Assembly (NCBI GenBank): GCA_019693395.1
Contig: JAAMXP010002226.1
Location: forward strand, 1 to 36,068
Origin: Ettlia oleoabundans
Taxonomy: Eukaryota > Chlorophyta > Chlorophyceae > Chlamydomonadales
Direction of reading: 5' to 3'
DNA: 36,068 nucleotides
The position numbers and the translations under genes are program-made. This document shows positions 1 to 9,184 of this stretch, piece after piece. The notes beneath the pieces are model-generated. The model was not told the DNA's origin and ran no database searches. It saw only the letters and a program-made list of their open reading frames with translations. The stretch's first letter is position 1; every line of letters starts with the position of its first letter.

Positions 1-13
1 GTATAAGAGACAG
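1..13 (+). other. Residual Nextera (Tn5 mosaic-end) adapter sequence
   Basis: The window opens with GTATAAGAGACAG, which is exactly the last 13 bases of the 19-bp Tn5 mosaic end used in Nextera libraries (AGATGTGTATAAGAGACAG). The match ends where native sequence begins and sits at the first base of the window. That is the pattern left when an untrimmed read end becomes a contig end. It is not biological sequence of the alga. Confidence 0.85.
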
Positions 14-214
14 CTTTTAGAGGGGTAGCATTGAGGGCGGCATGGACCGCGGCGGGAGTGTTGGGGACGTGGGTCAACATAAGGTAGCAAATGGCTGACG
101 TGACAGTTGTTATCGGTTTTCGGCCGACCACAGGCCGGCACCCTGTGTGAGTGTACATTTTGGCAGCGACCCCAAGGACGAGGCAGCCCTCTTGGGCACA
201 GCCGACATGCGCAC

Positions 215-2538
215 CTGCGACTGCTGTGCGCGCTGTTCGATTCCATGCAGCAGTCCCTTGAGGGCTGGCTCCGCCGCTGCCCTAAACCGCACATACAGCA
301 GGGCTGCCGAGGCACCATCTGACGCCGCTGCTGCAGTAGATTGACTGGGCTGCGCCGCCGAGGGCGCTGCCGCAGTGCCGTTGGCAGCGCCATTCCTGCC
401 GTTGCCGCTGCTGCCCACTTGCTCTTCCCGCACCGCTGCTTGCACCTGCACAGCCGCAGCGCGCAGCACTCCCTGCACCTTTGTCCGCACAGCTGTGAGG
501 GCGCGGGCCTGCAGCTGCCTGAACTTGACTGCATACGTGGCTGCATCCGCATACTGCGGATTGGCTGACACATAAGCGATACAGTCATCCAGGCGACGCA
601 GCAGCGGAATGAAGTCGGCGCTGTCCACTGAACCAGCAGCCGACTGGAACTGCAGGGAGGGAAGGAAGGAGAGAGGAGAGCCGGCATTCTAAAACATACG
701 ACAGGCTGCTACTGCAGCAGATAGCTTCACAGCGGCAGCTCCACGCCACGACTGGCAAGGCTTGCTGCTTGCATAGAGACATACCATGCCCACCACCACT
801 CATGTGTCCCGCCCACACCCAAACCCCAACCCTGCTATGCACAACCCCAAAGCACCCTGCTGTCAAGGTTGAGGCGTCGCCATCGATGCGGGCAGCGTGT
901 GCTGCTGCTGTCTTCCTGCCTTCATGCCCCATGGTATGTCTGCCTGCCTGTTGCCACAGAGCACCACCAGCGTCACCCACCTGCGCCGCCACTGCCTCCA
1001 GTTCGTCAAAATAGGCCAGCTTGGTGCGTATGGCCCCCGCCAGCTCCTCCAGCCGCCCACGCTCAGCCACCAGCCGCTCACAGGTGCCATGCAGGGCCGA
1101 GGTGCGGGTCGCCACAGTGCGGTGCTGCTCACGCAGGCGCTCAAACAGGTCCAGAACCTGTACATGATGTGATGTGCTGTCATTGGCAACGGTTGTTGAT
1201 TTCATGCAGATGTGCCACTCTTGCGGCAATGATCGTTGCTGTCAGCAATAGTAAGCTGTTTGTTACCGCCAAAGCAGGAGAAGGGCTGGCCGGCGGGCTG
1301 AGGGGATGCCAGATCGCAGGACCAGCAGCAGCACCAGCAGCGACTAGTAGCAGCTGCCACCCTGCACAGCTGCACTGTAGCATCTTGCTCGATCCCTTGC
1401 AAGGCCGACCTGCTTGAATATACGTGCATTCTCATGTAGCTCAGCAGTCCCCACATGATCCTGTGCCAGCATACCTCCTTGACCACTGCCAGCAAGCTGT
1501 CACACTTGGCCAGGTGCCCCTCCAGCTCCTGACTGTACCGCCTAAACTTCTCCTCAGTCTCGCTGGACCGCGCAGCCTCCAGCTCTGACAACCAGCGGTA
1601 GAAGTCGCTGCTGTTCTGCAGGCACCAAAGTAGCAGAGGCCAGCGGAGGCAGACATGCAAGGAAAGCACTGGTTGGCCAGGTAGCATGGAAGGTAGGCAG
1701 GTAGGTAGGCAACAGGTGAAGAGCTAGCTAACGAGGAAGTATCAAGCAGGGGAGCGGCACTGAATCAGCTGCAGCACATGCCATTGGCGAGCTGTTGGCG
1801 AGGGTGGGCCAGCCATGCAGCAAGCATGCAGGCCCTACAGCATTGGGCCAAGCCTGCACTAGAAATTCACTTGTGCTACAATTTATCCGAGTTTGCGCCT
1901 ACAGCCCCGCACCTGCAGGGTGACATCCTCAAATGATGTGCCTGCAAAGCTGGACTCGGCGCCGTCAGGTGAGCCAGGCGATAGCGGCGTGGCCGTGACT
2001 GGCGTGGCATCGGAGGCAGTTGGCGCTCCTAAGGCCACCTGCAGCGTCAGCAGCACAGCATACACGCGAAAAACAAGTGCAGGTCAGCAGCGGGGGGAAG
2101 AGGCAGGCCCAGCGACATGGTGCCACTACAGCGCCCCGTTAGCGCGCATGCCTTTTGGCACCTGCTGCAGAGAAGCAGCGGCACCGCCACTATGTTGGCC
2201 CACCTGTTTTGGCAGGGGCCGCTGGCTGCAGCCAGCGCTGATCACATCTATGGCTTGCTGCTGGTTGTCACTCAACACCGCGCTGTGCTCCCAAATGCTG
2301 GCCTGCAACACATGGCGCCGGCGGCAAAGGCAGGCAACGGAGGAGCAGGTTGGTACGGCAGGCCGGCACGGCCCGTTCCCTACCAGCGATCAACACGGTA
2401 GCCATGCCTTATTAACAACAGACAAGCCAAGCAGCCAGCGCCCAGCAGCAAACGTACAACGCTATAGCCTTTGGTTGCAGCAGCCGAGGACAGCACGCGC
2501 GGAGCTGGCCTGGAGGCCTGTGCTGACGAGGTCGCCAT
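215..2538 (-). CDS. COG3: COG3 (Sec34), conserved oligomeric Golgi complex subunit 3, N-terminal part
   Basis: COG3 belongs to lobe A of the COG tethering complex, which captures vesicles in retrograde traffic at the Golgi. Six exons on the minus strand: 2538-2458, 2302-2204, 2038-1913, 1615-1475, 1157-981 and 649-215. All are phase 0 and give 353 residues. The start ATG at 2538 opens MATSSAQASRP and leads to TKGYSV-ASIWEHSAVLSDNQ, which matches the plant COG3 N-terminus. Further Sec34 hallmarks are SSETEEKFRRY, a coiled-coil stretch with HGTCERLVAE, TKLAYFDELE, and FIPLLRRLDDCIAYVSANPQ. Donors are GTACGT, GTGGGC, GTGCGG, GTATGC, GTGGGT and GTGCGC; acceptors end CAG. The last exon ends in GTGCGC at 214, and bases 14-214 look intronic, so the C-terminal part lies beyond the contig edge. 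An Ala/Ser-rich insert lies in the last exon. Lineage fit is to plant rather than animal COG3. Confidence 0.93.
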
Positions 2539-2740
2539 CTAGCGCAGCGCTCGATCGCAACTGGAGGCCGCTAACTGGGCGCTGTCATTTAATCGAATCG
2601 GATTGAGCCCCTATGGCTATCATGTGAGCGATCTCGTCGGCGTCCACGTGTGGGGAGGCATGCCCGATCGCTCAAAGGAGCGGTGACAAACCGGCTGCAG
2701 TACTGGGCGCTGTACAGTCTTCGCACGAACCTGCTGGCAG
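2539..2740. promoter_or_regulatory. Short divergent intergenic region between COG3 and the PRMT-like locus
   Basis: This stretch lies upstream of the COG3 start at 2538 (leftward) and of the first recognisable coding signal of the PRMT-like locus (rightward). No TATA box is obvious. A shared promoter is inferred from the head-to-head layout only. The true start of the rightward locus was not found. Confidence 0.35.
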
Positions 2741-2753
2741 CTGACTGGGCTCA

Positions 2754-4367
2754 TTGGCTCTTCTACGAACCGCGACGCAGTACGGTTGTGATGATAGATC
2801 GGGCGCAGATGGCACAGCAAGACCTCGCCTGGTTGTTGGCGGCTGCCAGGTTCTCAACGCAGGTCGGAGCACAGTCCCACTCGAGACCGAGCATTCACAA
2901 CCGCGGCGTTCTGCATATAGTCACAACTGTCGCGGCATGTTCCCATTCCTTGTTTCATACCGCTGCTTGTGGGAACCCACTGATGCTGCAGCCAGACTTG
3001 CAGCAGTGGGCGGCCATGCTGCCGCTGCTGCGGCATTCCGTCAGGCGGTGCAGCTGACCAGCGATGCCTCTCCGAACTTTTCCTCTGCACCAGCTGCACG
3101 TGGCAACAGCAGAAACGTTGCTGCCGGAAAAGTGGACAAAGTGCTGCACACGGACTGGACTGTTTGCTGCACGATACTCCGCGCCTTGCCGCTCTGGAGC
3201 AGGGCATGACGGCAGCAGTGGCCCACGCTGGCAGCAGCGTCAGTAACGGCTACAGGGGCCCTGCCAATCGTGTGCTGGTGTGTGGCGGAAATGGACCAGA
3301 AGCTGTGATGGCCGCACAGGCCGGGGCATCCAGTGTGCACATCTGTTGCCCTGGACAACCCTCTGCCTGCAGCATTGACAGGCTGAGGTGGCAGCAGATT
3401 CAAGGTGCAGCGGGCAGGTGCTGACAGCCACCAGCACAGAGCAGCTCACACAACGGTGCAGCTAGACAGCAAACAGCCTTCTCCAGGGGGTTATGGCCTT
3501 CTGATACTGGCTGACGCACTGGGATGCAGCATCGACTGGCAGCAGCGGCCCCACTGCTGGCATCCAGTGCAGCGGTGCTTCCACATGCCGTGCTTGTGCG
3601 TGGCGCTCTGGTGCAGCAACCCCCAGCCGTGGCTCTGAACGAGGTTGGTGCCAGGGTGTAATGCTAAGCTGAAAGTTAGTGTTCCAATTGGAAAGCCGTT
3701 CCAACAAACCTTCAAAGCATCAAAAGCCTTGCCCTCTACCCACCCCAACCACCCGCACCCTGCCGGGACAGTTGGTGGTCGTTGCACGCCATCAACTCCT
3801 GCATGTTGTTGTGAGCTCACAGCTGCAGCACCTGTTGCTGTGCCCGTCCTGCTTGCACATGGATGTGCAGGTGCTACGAGCGGACACCGCGGGACTGGAT
3901 CTGTCTGCCGCCAATGCACTTCTGCCACGTGTCGCCATTCTCGAATTCCGTGCGTCTGTTCACAGAGTCCTGACGCAGAGCGCCACCCTGCTGATCCTGC
4001 CACTGGCTGCCCTGTTGTCGCCCGCCACCCTACAACCGGCGCCCACCAAATTTGCAACAGTGCCAGCCAAAGTGGTGCCTTGGCATCTACGGTGCAGCTG
4101 CATGTCACCACCGCCAGCGCTGCGGATGCTCTATGCTGGTGGTTTGAACAGCAGCTGGTGCCGGTTTGCTGGACCTAGACCAACAGCGGCACACCACGCA
4201 GAGAACCTTTTGCATCAAGCAGCCCAACTCTATCTTCTGACAGGAGTTGCTGCACAGCGTAGGAACCTCTGCTGCACCCGCACGTGTGGCAGCAGCAACG
4301 CACGGTTGACACCAAATGGCACTGGCGAAAGGTGGTTGTAAAGCTGGGCCTGCCACAACAGAAGTAG
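2754..4367 (+). pseudogene. Frame-broken PRMT9/PRMT7-like arginine methyltransferase remnant
   Basis: Protein-arginine methyltransferase hallmarks appear in order but in different reading frames. A TPR-like segment, AARLAAVGGHAAAAAAFRQ, lies near 2985-3045. LLHDTPRLAALEQGM, where PRMTs have the (F/H)xMLxDxxR segment, starts at 3164. RVLVCGGNGPEAVMAAQAGA (about 3270-3330) sits where SAM motif I, VLDIGxGTGxLxxMAAxAGA, is expected. GYGLLILADALG (about 3490), LLASSAAVLPHAVLVRGALV (about 3552-3615), GLDLSAANALLPRVA (about 3893), TASAADALCWWFEQQL (about 4110-4160) and KWHWRKVVVKL (about 4308) follow, ending at TAG 4365-4367. At 3164 the frame changes within five bases, too short for an intron. Motif I has lost its acidic residue and the GxGxG spacing. 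The family assignment rests on motif order; N-terminal TPRs favour PRMT9. Alternatives are assembly indels or introns I could not resolve. Confidence 0.45.
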
Positions 4368-4572
4368 AGAATGTAGGAAGAAATTGGAGGCAGAAGAGCA
4401 GGGACGAACCAAGAAGAAAGGAAGCAGTTAAAGGGGCGGGGACCCGGGCATGCCTGAACCACTACTGGGGGTAAAAACGGCCAGCACTCACGCGCCAGTA
4501 CCCTAGCTGCCAGCTGGGCAAGGGAAGGCCACAGGTTGCCAGTCCCAATGCATCACGCAATACGGTGATTGG

Positions 4573-5786
4573 CTACTCCTCGCTGGGTGCCGGCTCATCT
4601 GGCTTGGGCTTGTCCTCATCGGGGTCCTCCTTGTCTGCAGGCACAGAGAAGCAAGAAAGGTAGTAACGGATTGGGGCGGAGGTTCGTTGGAAAGTAACAC
4701 GTGCGGAGACCAGGACCAATCATATAATGAGTTGGACACGCTGCAGAAAGAATGGCCCTCCACAAGCAGTATGGGAGGGAACATGAGCAGGAAATGGCAT
4801 TGACACGCGGCTGGGCAGGATACGAGGGGTGCAGAATCCTGCTAAATACGGCATGCAGCACCTGGCTTCTTCTCCTTCTCTTCCTCCTCCTCCTCATCCG
4901 GCATCTGCTCCGGGCACCAGGCACAAAGCAAGCGTAAGTGGTTGGCTAGCATGCAAGAACTATGAAACATCCCGCATCAATCCGGGCACACACAGCTTGA
5001 GCATACTGCTGCAGAAGCTGCCCTTGGTCAACTGCTGTTGCTGGCCACCAGCCTGGCAGCCTGCCCAGCTTCCTGCTGCACTAGAACCGCTTCTCTTTCC
5101 TGCTGGCCCGCACATCAGTGCTATGTCAGTAACTCCTGAGGCGGCGTACCTCGGGGTCCCCCGGCATGGGCTTGGGCAGCGGCGTCTGCAGCTTCTCAAA
5201 CTCGGGGAAGATGTCGGGTCGCCGGCTGGGCTGCGGTGTGATCCACTCCTGCACGGAAATACCAATGAGGACACATGCCATGGTTGCAAAGCATGAAGTA
5301 GAGAGATGGGGCCAATCATTTGGTGGCAGAAACGTGCGGCGGCGGCGGGCACCTGGGGGTAGTCGATTGGCGACCGCTCCTTCTCCGTCTCTGGCTCTGG
5401 GTAGGTCTGCAAACAAGGGAGTGTTGATGATTCATATGTGCAATAAGACAGTATTGCTGTACCATAGTTGAGATGCCAGCAACGAGCTCTGTAACACATA
5501 CAACAGTGCGGGTAGGTTGCGTCGTGCCGCCAGTGGTGCTGTAGATGCCGCGCTGGCGCGGCCTGACTGTATCTGCTCAAGGACTCACCGCCACGATTTC
5601 TAGCTGCTGCTGCCGGCGTTGCGACCGCCCTACTGCTCGAAGGAGGCTGCTGCTGCTGCTGCTAGTGGTGCGCATCCCCACGACATGGCGTCCAAATACC
5701 CGCATTCTGCATATGGGTGCCGTTCTTAATGCCGCCGTTGACTGCCGCAAGCTGCACTCTGTCACCGCAAAAGTCCTTGTCTGCAT
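4573..5786 (-). CDS. Small conserved-looking protein, probable mitochondrial presequence and acidic C-terminus, function unknown
   Basis: Five minus-strand exons join in phase: 5786 (or 5705)-5589, 5406-5353, 5248-5150, 4904-4862 and 4634-4573, ending at TAG. Two ATGs are in frame, at 5786 (151 aa) and 5705 (124 aa). The shorter form opens MRVFGRHVVGMRTTSSSSSS and has no acidic residue in its first 35 or so residues, typical of a mitochondrial presequence. The middle is Pro- and charge-rich, with EWITPQPSRRPDIFPEFEK and TPLPKPMPGDPE. The last third is almost entirely Asp, Glu, Lys and Pro (EEEEEEKEKKP, then DKEDPDEDKPKPDEP). Donors are GTGAGT, GTGCCC, GTACGC and GTGCTG. I do not recognise the family. 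A soluble accessory subunit of a mitochondrial complex is possible, but that is a guess from size, targeting and acidity. Confidence 0.6.
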
Positions 5787-6364
5787 GGCGCAGGGCGTCG
5801 GCGCTAACTGTGCTACTGGTAGTTGTTACGCGACGCTGCATATGCAATGTACTAGACACAGTGAATGGCGCCACCGGCAGAGGATAGCCCAGCACAGACA
5901 GTACAAAATTCAGGAGCAGTACAGTGGCTTGGAAGGGCTTCTGCTTCTTCTCTTCTTCTTCTTGCAACCGTGGCCACACATGTTTTCAAGCCACCTCATC
6001 AAGACAACTAATATAAGAACCCCAACAGGCACCATTTAGCAACTTGAGTGCTTTTCTCTGTCCGTTCACTTCTGCACCTGATTTCAACACGACAACCTGT
6101 CCAGTGAAGCAGGCAGCTTCAGCAGCAGGGGCAATGAACGTTCTTTGATGATGAAGTAACTTGGGTTGGTTTTAAACCGTCAGTAACAAGGAAGCGAAAG
6201 TTTACAGTGTAAGGGAAAAACTATGCCGCAAGGTCTTAGAATCAGGTGAGGCTTGGAATTAGGAAATTGATAGAGATGGAAGAGAAATACTACACGTAGG
6301 GCATGGCAAGAGATTATCCAAGGTGCCATACTACACAACAGGTGAGCCAATGTCATTTGGCAAT
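5787..6364. other. Non-coding interval between two tandem minus-strand genes
   Basis: No gene is recognisable. The right part is the 3' UTR of the SDR gene, with a minus-strand TGTAA signal at 6202-6206. The left part should be the 5' leader and promoter of the small acidic protein. Base composition is visibly more AT-rich (6130-6350) than the flanking exons. Confidence 0.5.
6202..6213 (-). terminator. TGTAA poly(A) signal of the SDR gene
   Basis: TTACA at 6202-6206 reads TGTAA on the minus strand, about 160 nt after the SDR stop codon. Green algae use TGTAA as their main poly(A) signal. A plus-strand TGTAA follows at 6209-6213, making a near-palindrome, but no plus-strand gene to the left needs it. 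Confidence 0.5.
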
Positions 6365-8940
6365 CTAGTGGAAGGGGCGCGCATCCCCTGCTGCAATGGC
6401 CTCCAGCCCTTCTCGATAGGTGGGATACTGCAGTCGAACACCAAGCTCCTCTTTTATGCGCGTGTTGCGCACTCGCTTCTCATCCAGGCGTGACGTTGCA
6501 GCTGCCGCCGCATCCCGCTCCCGCCGACCTCGTGGCTGTATGGATTCGCGTGCCATCTCCCGCCACGCCGCTGGCCCCACCACCTGCTCACCGCTGCTGT
6601 CGTAGCTACCGCTGCTGCCTCTGCTGCTGCCTAAGGGGCTGAGGCTGGCAACAGCGCTGGAGCTGTTTGCATTGCTGCCCCAGTCCATCAAGTCACCATT
6701 GGGCGCAATGCCTCCCTCCCAGTCCCCCGCTGGTGCTGGTCTGCCTGCTCCATGCTGCTGTAGGAGCTCAGCTGCATAAGCCATCACCGTGGTTCTGTCT
6801 GCGGGGTCATCATCTGCTATATTGTAAGCTGCTCCTGGGCGTGGGTGCCTGCTGCTGGCCTCCAGCACTTGGCAGATGTCATACACGTGGCACCGAGCCG
6901 TGAAGCGCTGCAATGCCCGCCTCTCCTGGCTGGCGCTGGGGCGCCACTGCTGCCGCATGCCACCCCCTGCGGACCCCAGCTGACGCTGCACCGTTTCCAA
7001 AGCGCTGCGACGGGGGCCTGCAGAACAAGTGCGGGTGGACACGATGTGAACGCTGTGAGTGGGGCAGCAAAAGCGGCGAAGGCAGTTGGCAGGAGCTGTC
7101 ACTTGCAGGAGCTGTCACTTGCTGTGCTGCAAAGTTGACCTGCCGGCAATGCCCCATATGTGCAAGCTGCAACTGGCACTGTTGACCTGCCAACCACCCC
7201 ATCTGCACCAACCACTGCACGTGCCCTCCACATGTACCCTGGCTGCATACCGTAAATTCCGCCACAGCGGAAGATGTGTACCGGCAGGCCAAAACTGTCG
7301 TGCAGCGCCAGCCACTCATGCTCCGCTAGGACGCGGGACCAGCCCTTGCCACCAGCTGCCCTGAGCTCGCTGCTCTCATCCACCCATTCACCCTCATAAT
7401 CACCATACACTGGAATGGGAAGAAGGAAGTAAGATTGGGCAGATGGGAGTGAGGATGAGGAGGGTTGGAACATGGGATGGATGAATGGCATAGGAAATAG
7501 CAGGCGGTGACACCAAGGGGATCCTGGTAATGCATTGAAATGCACATGGCTCGCACAGGCAGAACTTATATGAGCAGCCTGCCGGAGGAGGTGCACATGC
7601 CCCCCACCCCACCCAGCCACCCCAATCCACCACACCACCCCCGCCCGCAAGAAGAGTCGAAAGCCCATTTGACCAGTCTTCCACTGCGCCGGCCGGCTGC
7701 CCGCCTTGCCACAAACCTGAGGTGCTGCTGATGTATCCCACCCATTTGAAGCTGTCGGCATGCTCGCTCAGCTGCTGGGAGTGCGCCAGTATCACAGGGT
7801 CCTCCTCACTGTCAGAGTCATCAGGAGGCACAGTGCTAAGCACATGAGTGGCGTGACGCAGAGCCTCAAGTGCCTTCCCGCTGCAGGCACCAGATATGAC
7901 AAGGTGGGACAAGGGTGGGCCAGCTGACATGCTGGGCCAGTTTGGCTGGGAAACTCATGCCACAGCACATGATGCACAGGCTGGAGCCTTCTAACTCTCC
8001 TCCCTGTAGGTTTGGCAGGCCCTGCGTGCCTGTATGTGCACCAAACAGGGAGCCGTACATTGCCCGCTGGGTTCATGGCCTGTGCTCTCCCACCTCAATC
8101 AGCACAGGTTTTGCCCATCGTGAAGCTGCAGTTTACCCAAAACAGGTCCATGATTTACGCTGTGTTGTGCCCCACCTTAGTATCTCGTAGGAGCTTGGAT
8201 CAAAGTGAAATGCCGTGATGCCTCTCTCCTCCAGTTGCTGCCGCTTGTCGGGGCTGCGGCAAGTCCCCGCCACCGCCCAGCCCCGCTGCATGAAGTAACT
8301 GGCAGCACCTGCAGGCTTGTGCAGCCCGGGACGACAGAGGCACATGTTGTGTTCGAAAGGCTGCTGGTGATGATGCAAGCTGCCCCTTTGGGCTGCTGTG
8401 TGGAAACAGGGAAAAAGCACCATTGCAAGCAACCAAGGCTGTCGCCAGGGCCAACTGCACAGCTGTTGCGGGCTGTTGGGCACCCACCAAGCCCTGTGTA
8501 GCCCTGCGGGTGCAGTGTAGCAGTAATTATGGCAGGATGAGTGACTTGTCAACAGGTAAGGCAACATGATTTTGCAAGAGGCAATCAACAAAATCAATGA
8601 AGGACTCCTGCCCGGTTTGAGCACAGTGCAAACCCACCAGTCCAAACACAAACAGCCGATTTTGCTCTTCATGCCGTCCCAGACCAGGCCATGAAGCAGT
8701 GGTAATGACTCGCCGCCGTCGATCGCTCAAGAAGACTCGTATTCTGCGGGTTCGGCTGCAAGCGACCGCGGGCCCAGCGGCGGCACCGCCACAACCGCCA
8801 CCGCCACTGGCGGCAAAAGCTGCTTCTGCTGCAATGGAGTTTCGGCAGCTGCTGACGGAGCCTTGCGCAGCTTCAAACGGTTTTCCTCTCACCGCGAGGC
8901 TGCGGCAATCCATACGTGAAGCAGAGGCGGACAGCCGCAT
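6365..8940 (-). CDS. YeeZ-like atypical SDR / NAD(P)-dependent epimerase, probably plastid-targeted
   Basis: Six exons: 8940-8638, 8493-8484 (10-nt microexon), 8308-8176, 7880-7717, 7409-7251 and 7017-6365, giving 473 aa with all phases closing. Residues 1 to about 55 are Ser/Ala/Arg-rich, like a plastid transit peptide. Then come RLFVFGL-GLVG-AASYF (Rossmann glycine motif, completed by the microexon), ISSTSVYGDYEGEWVDES, HIFRCGGIYGPRRSALETV and CHVYDICQVLEAS, with AAYNIADDDPADR. The C-terminal helix is RVRNTRIKEELGVRLQYPTYREGL. These are landmarks of the YeeZ/SDR_a family; the substrate is unknown. A Ser/Gly-rich insertion of roughly 80 residues separates the last strand from the C-terminal helix. 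An acidic DSDSEEDP sits in the loop where bacterial members are short. The gene is head to head with TROL. ATG 8940 was chosen; ATG 8913 in frame is the alternative. Confidence 0.9.
8484..8493 (-). other. 10-nt microexon encoding GLVG of the Rossmann motif
   Basis: On the minus strand the order is ACACAG acceptor, then GGCTTGGTGG, then GTGCCC donor. Exon 1 ends in phase 0 at CTG before GTGGGT. The next large exon needs one preceding base to read GGT GCT GCC. The 10 bases satisfy both and turn FGL-AASYF into FGLGLVGAASYF, the GxGxxG NAD(P)-binding motif. Without it the frame can be kept only with a weaker donor (GTTTGC), and the motif then lacks a glycine. Confidence 0.75.
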
Positions 8941-9184
8941 CTGACGGGGCCCAGGTGCGGCTATTAAAGCGCCATTTTGCACTTGAAAACCCATCTCGAA
9001 CAATGTAGGGAATAAAAAAACGCTATCAGGCGGAACGAAGAGGCCACACTTCTGAACCCCACCCTCGCTCTCCAAGTTCCTTGCTAGAAAGAAATGCACA
9101 ACCCTATTCAATCTTTGGCCACTGCAAGTGTAGCTGTGCCCGTGAGCTGGCGTCCCGCAACCCCTTTGCCGTCGATCAGCAAGC
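8941..9184. promoter_or_regulatory. 244-bp shared divergent promoter of SDR and TROL
   Basis: The two start codons face away from each other across 244 bp, so both promoters and both 5' leaders must fit here. An A-rich AATAAAAAAACG lies near 9009-9021, and TATTAAA near 8962-8968 could act as a TATA-like element. Assignment of either element to one strand is not secure. Confidence 0.5.

Noticed and set aside
3491..4111. 206-codon open frame on the minus strand
   Set aside because: Its translation has no family resemblance, while the plus strand here carries several PRMT-like segments. It is an antisense shadow.
8631..8634. GTTTGC donor joining SDR exon 1 directly to the 8308 exon
   Set aside because: It keeps the frame but yields FGLVGAASYF, one glycine short of the motif, from a weak donor. 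The microexon model uses a better donor and restores GxGxxG.
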